From positions 1 through 64,000 of the forward strand of contig NZ_LMKL01000001.1 in the NCBI RefSeq assembly GCF_001421505.1: a stretch of DNA of 64,000 nucleotides, written 5' to 3'. Source of the stretch: Sphingomonas sp. Leaf17 (GTDB taxonomy: Bacteria > Pseudomonadota > Alphaproteobacteria > Sphingomonadales > Sphingomonadaceae). Within the stretch, counting starts at the first letter, position 1, and each line of letters starts with the position of its first letter. Of this stretch, positions 46,126 through 52,703 are shown in pieces. Under the pieces are notes generated by a model. The model had not been told where the DNA came from. It saw nothing but the letters and a program-made list of their open reading frames with translations, and did not search any database. The translations under genes were made by a program, and so were the position numbers.

Positions 46126-47394
46126 TCAGCTACGGATGTTGAAGATGGTCTGCGAAATCTGGTTCGCGGTATCCAGCGCCTTGGAATTGGCCTGGAAGTT
46201 CCGCTGCGCCGCGATCAGGTCGACCAGTTCTTCGGTGATGTCGACGTTGGACCGCTCGATCCGCCCCGACATGATCTCGCCCAGACCGTCCTCGCCCGGC
46301 GTGCCGGCCAGCGGCGTGCCGGACACGCCGGTCGCGGTCCAATAGCTGTTGCCCTGCTGACGCAGGCCCGCCGGATTGACGAAGTTGACGGTCGCGACCT
46401 GGCCCAGCGCCTGCACGTCGCCGTTTGAGAAGCTGGCCTTGACCACGCCCTTCGCGTCGACGGTCACGCCCTGCAACTGGCCGACTTCCTTGCCGTCCTG
46501 GCTGCGTTCGGACACGGTGAAGGCGGAGGCGACCTGCGTCGTCTTCAATCCGAAATCCAGGCTGATCGCCTGCGACGCGGTGCTGCCCGCCGGGGTGATC
46601 GGGTCGAACGTCGTCTTGGCGAGCGGCGCGGTGATCTTGCCGCTGCTGTCGAACGTCATCGCCACGCGGCCGGCCCCGCCGCTGTTCAGGGGCGTGTCGC
46701 CGACATAGGAATAGGCGGCCCAGGTGCTGGTCGGGTTCGCCGCGTCGCCCACCGTCTCACGCTTGAAATACGTCGTCATGGTCAGAGCGTTGCCGGCCGC
46801 GTCATAGATCTGCGTGTTGGTCGACTGGTTGTAGCTGGTGGCGTCGAACCGGTCGAAGGTCGCGGTCGCCGGCACGACGGCGTTCGCCGACAGATTGGCG
46901 GTCATCGTCACCGCCTTGGTCGCGATCGCCGTGCCGCTCGTCTCGGGCAGCTTCAGCGCGGTCGCGGATCCCAGGCCGGTCGCCGTCGCGGTGCCCGATG
47001 CGTCGACCGGATAGACCTGCAGATAGCTGCCCTGCGGGTCGGTGACATAATGGTTCGCATCGACCTGGAAACTGCCGTTGCGCGTATAGTTGATCGCAGC
47101 GCTGCTCGTGCTCGGCTTGACCGCGAAGAACCCGTCGCCCGAAATGGCAAGGTCCAGCGAGTTGGACGAGGCGATCATGTTGCCCTGCCCGAACTGCTGC
47201 TTGTTGGCCTGCACGACGACGCCCGACCCGACCATTTGCGTCGGCGACAGGTTGACGCTGGACGCGATGACGTCGGCGAAGTCGGTGCGGCTCTTCTTGA
47301 ACCCGTTGGTGCTGACGTTGGCCAGATTGTGCGAGATGGTCGACATCTCGGTCTGCGCGGCCTGAAGCCCGCTGAGCGACGTGTAGAAGGACAT
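46126..47394 (-). CDS. flgE: Flagellar hook protein FlgE
   Basis: A 422-residue hook subunit. The N-terminus SFYTSLSGLQAAQTEMSTISHNLANVSTNGFKKSRTDFADV and the C-terminus SNVDITEELVDLIAAQRNFQANSKAL form the D0 coiled coils, with the variable D1/D2 beta domains between. It is preceded by flgD, its assembly cap. Length is typical for a short-hook alphaproteobacterium. Confidence 0.95.
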   Translation of the reverse strand: MSFYTSLSGLQAAQTEMSTISHNLANVSTNGFKKSRTDFADVIASSVNLSPTQMVGSGVVVQANKQQFGQGNMIASSNSLDLAISGDGFFAVKPSTSSAAINYTRNGSFQVDANHYVTDPQGSYLQVYPVDASGTATATGLGSATALKLPETSGTAIATKAVTMTANLSANAVVPATATFDRFDATSYNQSTNTQIYDAAGNALTMTTYFKRETVGDAANPTSTWAAYSYVGDTPLNSGGAGRVAMTFDSSGKITAPLAKTTFDPITPAGSTASQAISLDFGLKTTQVASAFTVSERSQDGKEVGQLQGVTVDAKGVVKASFSNGDVQALGQVATVNFVNPAGLRQQGNSYWTATGVSGTPLAGTPGEDGLGEIMSGRIERSNVDITEELVDLIAAQRNFQANSKALDTANQISQTIFNIRS

Positions 47395-47427
47395 GGGAGG
47401 TTACTCCTGAAAACGCGAAGTTGGGGT

Positions 47428-48114
47428 TCAGCCGATCTGGCGGACGGCGGTGGTGGCGATCGTGCCGATACCCGGCAGGGTCAGTTGCGCGGGGCCGGTC
47501 GACGGGATCGACACCGACTGCACCGGTGCCCAGACCAGCGCGCGGCTGGCCACCGTCCTGCCAGCATCCTGCGCCAGCGCGGTGACGGTGAAGGGACCGG
47601 CCCCCGCGTCCGCGCCGGCATCGGTCTTGCCGTCCCAGTCGAAGGTCGTCGTGCCCGCCGTCTGCGCACCGAGGTTCATCGTCTTCAGCACCAGGCCGCT
47701 GGCGTCGGTGATCGTGACGTTCACATTGCTCGCCGACGCGTCCAGCTCAACCCCGCCGGCGATCCCGCCCGCGCTGCGGCCATACGCCGTCGACCCTGCG
47801 GTCAGAACGGTCTTGCCGACATAGGACATGGCGTCGGTCGCCGATGTCGCGCCCAGCTTGTCCGAAATCGCCTTCAGCGTGCCCGACATCTCGGTGATGC
47901 CGGACAGCTGCGAGAACTGCGCCATCTGCGCGACCATCTGCGTGTTGTCGACCGGGTTGAACGGGTCCTGATTGTTCATCTGCGCGGTCATCAGCTTCAG
48001 GAAATCCGCCTGCCCCAGCGTGTCGGATTTCGACGTAGCTGTGGCGGCCTTGGCCGCCGTCGCGCTGCGGGTGATGCCGAGGCTGCTGAGCGTGGAGTCA
48101 AAGGATGTGGCCAT
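47428..48114 (-). CDS. flgD: Flagellar hook cap protein FlgD
   Basis: A 228-residue scaffold for hook assembly. The N-terminal motif is LGQADFLKLMTAQMNNQDPFNPVDNTQMVAQMAQFSQLSGI (about 34-74). The C-terminal Tudor/Fn3-like part contains VTITDASGLVLKTMNLGAQTAGTTTFDWDGKTDAGADAGAGPFTV. Just 2 bases after flgC. Confidence 0.93.
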   Translation of the reverse strand: MATSFDSTLSSLGITRSATAAKAATATSKSDTLGQADFLKLMTAQMNNQDPFNPVDNTQMVAQMAQFSQLSGITEMSGTLKAISDKLGATSATDAMSYVGKTVLTAGSTAYGRSAGGIAGGVELDASASNVNVTITDASGLVLKTMNLGAQTAGTTTFDWDGKTDAGADAGAGPFTVTALAQDAGRTVASRALVWAPVQSVSIPSTGPAQLTLPGIGTIATTAVRQIG

Positions 48115-48116
48115 GA

Positions 48117-48527
48117 TCAGCGTCCGAGCTTGAGGGTGTCGATGATGAGCGACTTGGCGGTCTGCATCACCTCGACATTGTTCTGATAGCTGCGCGCGGT
48201 CTCCATCATGTCGACCAGCTCGCGCGTTTCATCGACCGCAGCTTCAAAGACGTTGCCGTCCTTGTCCGCCTGCGGGTTGCTGGGGTCGTATCGCTTGGTC
48301 GGCGCTTCACCGGCGTTGACGATGCTCTCGACATCGACCGTGGCAAGACCCGTCGCCTTGTCGAAACTGGTGCGGAACACCGGCTTCATCGTCTTGTACG
48401 CCTCGGCCTCGCTGCTCGCGATGCCGTTGGCGTTGGCCAGGTTCGACGCGGTCGTGTTCATCCGCACCAGCTGCGCGGACATTGCCCGACCGGCAACCTG
48501 GAAAATCGACATGGGCGCGTTGGCCAT
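48117..48527 (-). CDS. flgC: Flagellar proximal rod protein FlgC
   Basis: A 136-residue rod protein. FQVAGRAMSAQLVRMNTTASNLANANG and the ending VDMMETARSYQNNVEVMQTAKSLIIDTLKLGR are typical. The ATG at 48527 follows the flgB stop by one base; an internal ATG five codons on is an alternative start. Confidence 0.95.
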   Translation of the reverse strand: MANAPMSIFQVAGRAMSAQLVRMNTTASNLANANGIASSEAEAYKTMKPVFRTSFDKATGLATVDVESIVNAGEAPTKRYDPSNPQADKDGNVFEAAVDETRELVDMMETARSYQNNVEVMQTAKSLIIDTLKLGR

Positions 48528-48528
48528 C

Positions 48529-48873
48529 TTATTCGCCCTTCAGCGCGCGCGTGATCTGGCTGATCCGCCCGTTCAGGAATGACAGCGTTGTCTGGTACTG
48601 GACCGCATTCTCGGCGAAGGCGGTCTGTTCCTGGCTCAGCTCGACGGTGTTGCCGTCCATCGACGCCTGGGTCGGCACGCGGTACTTGATCGCACCCGCC
48701 ATGCCGGTGCCGCTGTCGCTTTCCATCGAGGCGAGCGCCTGTCTGAAATCAACGTCCTGCGCCTTGAAGCCGGGGGTCGACGCGTTCGCGATGTTCGACG
48801 CCAGCACGCCCATGCGTTGCGAACGCACCTGCAGCGCCGCGCCATGAACGCCGAAAAGCGAGTCTCCTGCCAC
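48529..48873 (-). CDS. flgB: Flagellar proximal rod protein FlgB
   Basis: A 114-residue rod protein and first gene of the flgBCDEFGHIJKL operon. Motifs: LQVRSQRMGVLASNIANASTPGFKAQDVDF and the C-terminal EQTAFAENAVQYQTTLSFLNGRI. It starts with GTG 48873, supported by a strong AAGGAGG 6 bases upstream. A near-perfect sigma-54 promoter lies 42 bases upstream. Confidence 0.94.
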   Translation of the reverse strand: MAGDSLFGVHGAALQVRSQRMGVLASNIANASTPGFKAQDVDFRQALASMESDSGTGMAGAIKYRVPTQASMDGNTVELSQEQTAFAENAVQYQTTLSFLNGRISQITRALKGE

Positions 48874-48914
48874 CGATGGCCTCCTTCACGCAGGGATTGC
48901 GCGTCCGACCATAA

Positions 48915-48929
48915 GCAATGGCCGTGCCA
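48915..48929 (-). promoter_or_regulatory. Sigma-54 promoter of flgB operon
   Basis: Minus strand TGGCACGGCCATTGC: exact match to the sigma-54 consensus TGGCACG-N4-TTGC, with GG and GC correctly spaced. Start of transcription is expected near 48903, giving a leader of about 30 bases with the flgB Shine-Dalgarno. Needs an AAA+ activator, for which the FlbD-like protein at 59070-60344 is the local candidate. Confidence 0.88.
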
Positions 48930-49043
48930 GTTCGGCTTTCAGGGGTGAGCGGGCGCCGGATCGACGGGCGGCACCGGCGAGGCGGCAAACCCTTGCCGGT
49001 CGGGCGGCAACCCTGCCGGGCAGCGATTGCCGCTTGTTCCGTT

Positions 49044-49231
49044 CCCCGGCGAAGGCCGGGGCCCAGTCGCGACTTCCTTGTGACGACGTTTGACCGCGCC
49101 CCAGGCCCGCCTTGCCCGTCATCGCCGGGATCCCACTTCTACCCACCCCGGCGGAGGCCGGGGCCCAAGTGGGTTGGCGTCCGCAGCTATTTACCACCGT
49201 TTGCCCAATTGGGCCCCGGCCTCCGCCGGGG
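49044..49231. repeat. REP-like repeat cluster, copy 3
   Basis: Three units of the same GC-rich repeat as at 11649 and 12206: a single unit at 49044-49073 (CCCCGGCGAAGGCCGGGG plus a CCCAGTCGCG tail) and an inverted pair at 49146-49173 and 49204-49231 with CCCAAGTGGG and CCCAATTGGG tails. It lies between the divergent flgB and motA-like operons, clear of both sigma-54 sites. Confidence 0.8.
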
Positions 49232-49304
49232 TGGTGTAGATAGCGTACTGGCCGACCTGTCACACGCCCCACCCTCGCAACCTTCCATCTCCCAGACGCG
49301 CATC

Positions 49305-49319
49305 TGGCCCGGCCCTTGC
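49305..49319 (+). promoter_or_regulatory. Sigma-54 promoter of second motAB-flgA operon
   Basis: TGGCCCGGCCCTTGC, one mismatch from TGGCACG-N4-TTGC. Expected transcription start is about 49331, only a couple of bases before the ATG at 49333, implying an essentially leaderless message. Confidence 0.8.
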
Positions 49320-49332
49320 TACTCACGCACCC

Positions 49333-49995
49333 ATGACCGCACCCGACCAGTTTTTCGCCCAGCTCCTCGACCCCGTCGCCCTGGCCATCGTCCTTGGCGG
49401 CACCGCGCTTGCCGTCGTGTTGCGCGCGCCGTTCGCCGATGTCGGCCGGGCGCTGGCCGCACTCGCCACCCTGACGCGTCGCCGGTTCGACGCCGAGCCG
49501 CTGCTCGTCCAGATCGCCGCCCTCTCGCGGATCGCCAAGCGCCACGGCGTCATCGCGCTTGACCGCACCGTCATCGCCGACGCCGACATCGCCGCCGCGA
49601 TCGCCGTCATCGTCGACGGGGGCAATGCGACGATGGTCGCCGATCTCGTCCATTATCGCCGCCGCGCGCGCGCCGAACGTCACCTTGCCGCCGCCGAGGT
49701 CTGGGCCGGGGCCGCCGAGGCGGCACCGGCGATGGGCATGGTCGGCACGCTGATCGGGCTGGCCAGCATGTTTGCGACGATGACCGATCCCGCCACGATC
49801 GGCGCGGCCATGGCCATCGCCCTGCTGGCGACCCTGTACGGCGCGCTCATTGCCAATCTGGTCGCGATGCCGATCGCCACGCGCCTGCGCGCGCAGGCGC
49901 GGCACGAGGCGTTCGAGCGGACCCGGCTGGAGGCCCCTCTGGTCGCCCTGGCCATCCGCGAAACCCCGCGCAGCCTGTCGAGTGTGGCGGCATGA
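49333..49995 (+). CDS. MotA/PomA-like proton channel protein (second stator candidate)
   Basis: A 220-residue membrane protein shorter than the 287-residue MotA of this window. A helix at about 12-30 is followed by a cytoplasmic loop. The helix-3 motif AAEAAPAMGMVGTLIGLASMF (about 128-148) and helix 4 (about 157-180) match MotA/PomA. It has one clear helix fewer at the N-terminus than classical MotA. Coupled to a MotB-like gene by ATGA overlap and then flgA. Could drive the flagellum under other conditions or act in assembly (inference). No Shine-Dalgarno is seen. Confidence 0.78.
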   Translation: MTAPDQFFAQLLDPVALAIVLGGTALAVVLRAPFADVGRALAALATLTRRRFDAEPLLVQIAALSRIAKRHGVIALDRTVIADADIAAAIAVIVDGGNATMVADLVHYRRRARAERHLAAAEVWAGAAEAAPAMGMVGTLIGLASMFATMTDPATIGAAMAIALLATLYGALIANLVAMPIATRLRAQARHEAFERTRLEAPLVALAIRETPRSLSSVAA

Positions 49996-50528
49996 CCCAT
50001 GACGACGATTTCCCCGCCATCGCACCCGGCAAGCCGCTGTGGCTCATCACGCTCACCGACCTCGCCCTGCTGCTGGTCGGCTTTCTCGTGCTGATCCAGG
50101 CCACCCGCAACAGTGACGGCGACGCGCTGGCACAAGGAATCCGTGCCGGCTTCGGGTCGCGCGCGCCGCAGGAGGAGGCCATGCCCGTCGCCGCCGCCGG
50201 CATGATGAACTTCGCACCCGGATCGTCGATGCTGCCCGCCGCGCCCGACGCGCTCGTCGCCTGGGCGCACGAAGTCACCCGTGATCCCCGCGTCCTGCTG
50301 ACCGTCACCGGTTCGTCGGACGGGACCGCGCAGGATGTCGACCCGACCAGCGGCAACGGCGCAGTCCTTGCCGCCGACCGCGCCCGCACCGTGGCCGCCG
50401 TCCTCGCAACGCGCGGTGCCGTGTCGCCCGGCCGGATGGTCATCACTACCGATACCCGCCCCGGCCGCAGTGCCGCGACCGTGACGCTGGCCTTTGCCGG
50501 CACGCCGTCGCCCGACGCGCGCCCCTGA
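49992..50528 (+). CDS. MotB-like stator protein with short OmpA-type domain
   Basis: A 178-residue protein. The N-terminal helix (about 16-36) carries D23 in LWLITLTDLALLLVGFLVL, the MotB-type proton site. The periplasmic part is a reduced OmpA-like domain: LPAAPDALVAWAHEVTRDPRVLLTVTGSSDG then LAADRARTVAAVLATRGAVSPGRMVI (about 75-160), without an evident long plug insert. It is coupled to the MotA-like gene before it and to flgA after it (TGATG). Confidence 0.78.
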   Translation: MTHDDDFPAIAPGKPLWLITLTDLALLLVGFLVLIQATRNSDGDALAQGIRAGFGSRAPQEEAMPVAAAGMMNFAPGSSMLPAAPDALVAWAHEVTRDPRVLLTVTGSSDGTAQDVDPTSGNGAVLAADRARTVAAVLATRGAVSPGRMVITTDTRPGRSAATVTLAFAGTPSPDARP

Positions 50529-51070
50529 TGGAGACGATCATGTTGCGTATTCTGCCCCTTCTCCTGCTCGCCACGCCCGCCTTGGCGGCCGGCTTCCAGG
50601 ACACCGCCGGCCTCGACCGCGCGGTCGCCGCCTTCACCGGCCGGCCAATCGGGGCGGAGGGCGGCGCGCGCACGCCGGTCGACCCGCGCCTGCGCCTTGC
50701 GACCTGCCCGATGGTCGCGATGTCGTGGCGGACCGAGGCGCACGACGCGGTCGTCATCACCTGTTCCGGGCCGGACTGGCGGATCTTCGTCCCCGTCCTG
50801 AAACCCGCCGCCGCTGTCCCGGCACGGCCGACCGCCATCGCGGCGGTCGCGGCCGCGCCGGCGGCGAAGGCGGAGGTCGTCATCAAACGCGGCGATCCCG
50901 TCATGATCGAGGCGGGTTCCGCCGGCTTCTCCATCTCACGTCAGGGTATCGCCATGGGCGATGCCGCCGCCGGCGCGCGCTTCATGGTCAAGGTGGAGGA
51001 TACCCGCACGCCGGTGCAGGCCGTCGCGGTCGAGGCCGGTCGTGCCACCCTGCCCGGCTGGCAGGAATAA
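50528..51070 (+). CDS. flgA: Flagellar P-ring assembly chaperone FlgA
   Basis: A 180-residue periplasmic protein with a signal peptide (about 1-21, cleaved near LAAGF). The C-terminal SAF domain contains VIKRGDPVMIEAGSAGFSISRQGIAMGDAAAGARFMVKVEDT, characteristic of FlgA. It guides FlgI assembly into the P ring. The ATG at 50528 overlaps the upstream stop; the ATG at 50540 is also possible. Separated from the other flg genes, which are on the opposite strand. Confidence 0.88.
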   Translation: METIMLRILPLLLLATPALAAGFQDTAGLDRAVAAFTGRPIGAEGGARTPVDPRLRLATCPMVAMSWRTEAHDAVVITCSGPDWRIFVPVLKPAAAVPARPTAIAAVAAAPAAKAEVVIKRGDPVMIEAGSAGFSISRQGIAMGDAAAGARFMVKVEDTRTPVQAVAVEAGRATLPGWQE

Positions 51071-51074
51071 TTTC

Positions 51075-51101
51075 TAAATCTTTTCACACGCCGGCCGTTT
51101 C
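51075..51101 (+). promoter_or_regulatory. Candidate sigma-28 (FliA) promoter of flgM
   Basis: TAAA (51075-51078), 15 bases, GCCGTTTC (51094-51101). The same minus-35/minus-10 arrangement precedes both flagellin genes. It matches the enteric sigma-28 spacing but with GCCGTTTC in place of GCCGATAA. It is 33 bases before the flgM ATG. Confidence 0.72.
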
Positions 51102-51134
51102 CTACAATGTCAGCAATTACCAAAGGGTGCGGAC

Positions 51135-51431
51135 ATGGTGGAAACGGTAGGATCAAAGCCGGTATCGATCGCGGGGGCCGCGGTGTCGCGTCTCGCGCAG
51201 ACGGCACCGACGCCGACCGTTCAGGCCGGTATCGCACGCAAGCAGGACGCGGCAACGATCGTGTCCGGCACGACGGCCAGCATGCTGGCCGCCGCGCCAC
51301 CGGTCGATGTCGAGCGGGTCGCCCTCATCAAGAAGGCGATCGCGGACGGGACGTTCCCGATCCAGCCCGCGACGATCGCCGACCGCATGATGGCCCTGAA
51401 GCTCGAATGGAGCCCCAATGACCAGGCGTGA
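51135..51431 (+). CDS. flgM: Anti-sigma-28 factor FlgM
   Basis: A 98-residue FlgM. The N-terminal half is low-complexity and likely unfolded; the C-terminal conserved part (about 57-90, VDVERVALIKKAIADGTFPIQPATIADRMMALK) binds FliA. It is exported through the hook-basal body to release FliA. A candidate FliA promoter sits directly upstream, giving feedback control. It overlaps flgN by 14 bases. Confidence 0.92.
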   Translation: MVETVGSKPVSIAGAAVSRLAQTAPTPTVQAGIARKQDAATIVSGTTASMLAAAPPVDVERVALIKKAIADGTFPIQPATIADRMMALKLEWSPNDQA

Positions 51432-51732
51432 TGCCCTGATCCGAGTCATCGACGCGCTTCATGCCGAAATCGCGGCGTTGAAGGCGAACGACGCCGGCGA
51501 GCTGGAACGCGCGACCCAGGAAAAGCTGGTCGCGATCGAAGCGATCGCCGCCGCCGGCACCGGCCCTGCGGGTGCCGAACTGCGCGGCCTGGCCGAGGAA
51601 GCCGACCGTCTGAACGAAACCTGCCGTATCTATGTCAACCTGATGGCGGCAAATGTTCGCCGCCGCCTGCAAACCCTGACCGGTGACAGCGGCAACGCCT
51701 ATCGCTCGCCGGTGGCCCGCGCGTACGCGTAA
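51418..51732 (+). CDS. flgN: FlgN-like flagellar export chaperone
   Basis: A 104-residue, almost wholly helical protein (DALIRVIDALHAEIAALKANDAGELERATQEKLVAIEAI then LNETCRIYVNLMAANVRRRLQTL) in the classical flgM-flgN arrangement. FlgN holds FlgK and FlgL before export. Sequence similarity in this family is low, so position and helicity carry the call. Confidence 0.78.
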   Translation: MTRRDALIRVIDALHAEIAALKANDAGELERATQEKLVAIEAIAAAGTGPAGAELRGLAEEADRLNETCRIYVNLMAANVRRRLQTLTGDSGNAYRSPVARAYA

Positions 51733-51780
51733 GGGGTGAAACGCGCGGGAAACCGCCGTTTTTGATACAGGGCCGCAGAC

Positions 51781-51795
51781 TGGCACGGCCCTTGC
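51781..51795 (+). promoter_or_regulatory. Sigma-54 promoter of transglycosylase-flhA-fliA operon
   Basis: TGGCACGGCCCTTGC, an exact match to TGGCACG-N4-TTGC. Expected transcription start near 51807, 24 bases before the transglycosylase ATG. It places fliA downstream of sigma-54, making sigma-28 a later step of the hierarchy. Confidence 0.88.
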
Positions 51796-51830
51796 TGAAT
51801 TGGTTCCCAACAAGGGGCCAGATTTCCGCG

Positions 51831-52700
51831 ATGCCAGTCAATCCCATCCCAGTCACCGCAGTTGGTGCCAGCCGCGTCCAGTCCGCGATCCAGCTTGCCA
51901 GCAGCAGGACGGGCGTGGATTTCGACTATCTGCTCGGCCAGGCCAAGCTGGAAAGCGGGCTGCGCGCCGATGCGAAGGCCGGCACCTCGTCCGCCAGCGG
52001 CCTCTACCAGTTCATCGAACAGAGCTGGCTGGCGGTCGTGAAGAACCACGGTGCGAAGCATGGCCTCGGTTGGGCCGCCGACAGCATCGGCCGGACCGCC
52101 GGCGGCAGGCTGAGCGTCGGCGATCCCGCCACGCGGCAGGCGATCCTGGCACTGCGCAACGATCCCGCCACCGCCTCGCTGATGGCCGCCGAACACGCCT
52201 CCGACAACAAGGCCGCGCTGGAACAGACGCTGGACCGCGATGCGACCGGCACCGACCTGTACATGGCGCATTTCCTGGGCCTTGGCGGCGCGAAGAAATT
52301 TCTGGGCGCGATGGAATCGGGGTCGGCGACCACCGGTGCCGCGCTGTTCCCCGCCGCCGCCCGCGCCAACCGCAACGTCTTCTACGCGTCCAACGGCCAG
52401 CCGCGCTCGCTCGGCGAGATCTACGATCGCTTCTCGGCCAAACTGGGTGCCGCCGGCTCGGCCGCGCTGCCCGCCGTCCAGTATGCCGCGCAGGCGTTCG
52501 ATGCCGAGGGATCGACCGTCATTACCGGCGGCGGGCAGAGCATGAACGATGCGCTGGCCTGGGCCAGCACCGCGCTCGGCAAGTTCCGTCAGGCGTCGTC
52601 CGGGATGCCGGCCGGCACGCAGTCCGCCGCCAACTTGCTGCGCCCGACGCCCGACACCGCCCGCCTCGCCTACATGATGCTCGCGAGCATGGGAGCCTAA
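51831..52700 (+). CDS. Lytic transglycosylase (SLT-like) of the flagellar cluster
   Basis: A 289-residue goose-lysozyme/SLT-like enzyme. The catalytic glutamate is E41 in LLGQAKLESGLRADAK, followed by the conserved SGLYQFIEQSW motif (about 56-66). A helical domain (to about 175) with DLYMAHFLGLGGAKKFL is present. No signal peptide is obvious, so it may be exported by the flagellar system. It probably opens peptidoglycan for the rod, replacing the muramidase half missing from FlgJ (inference). Confidence 0.85.
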   Translation: MPVNPIPVTAVGASRVQSAIQLASSRTGVDFDYLLGQAKLESGLRADAKAGTSSASGLYQFIEQSWLAVVKNHGAKHGLGWAADSIGRTAGGRLSVGDPATRQAILALRNDPATASLMAAEHASDNKAALEQTLDRDATGTDLYMAHFLGLGGAKKFLGAMESGSATTGAALFPAAARANRNVFYASNGQPRSLGEIYDRFSAKLGAAGSAALPAVQYAAQAFDAEGSTVITGGGQSMNDALAWASTALGKFRQASSGMPAGTQSAANLLRPTPDTARLAYMMLASMGA

Positions 52701-52703
52701 CGG

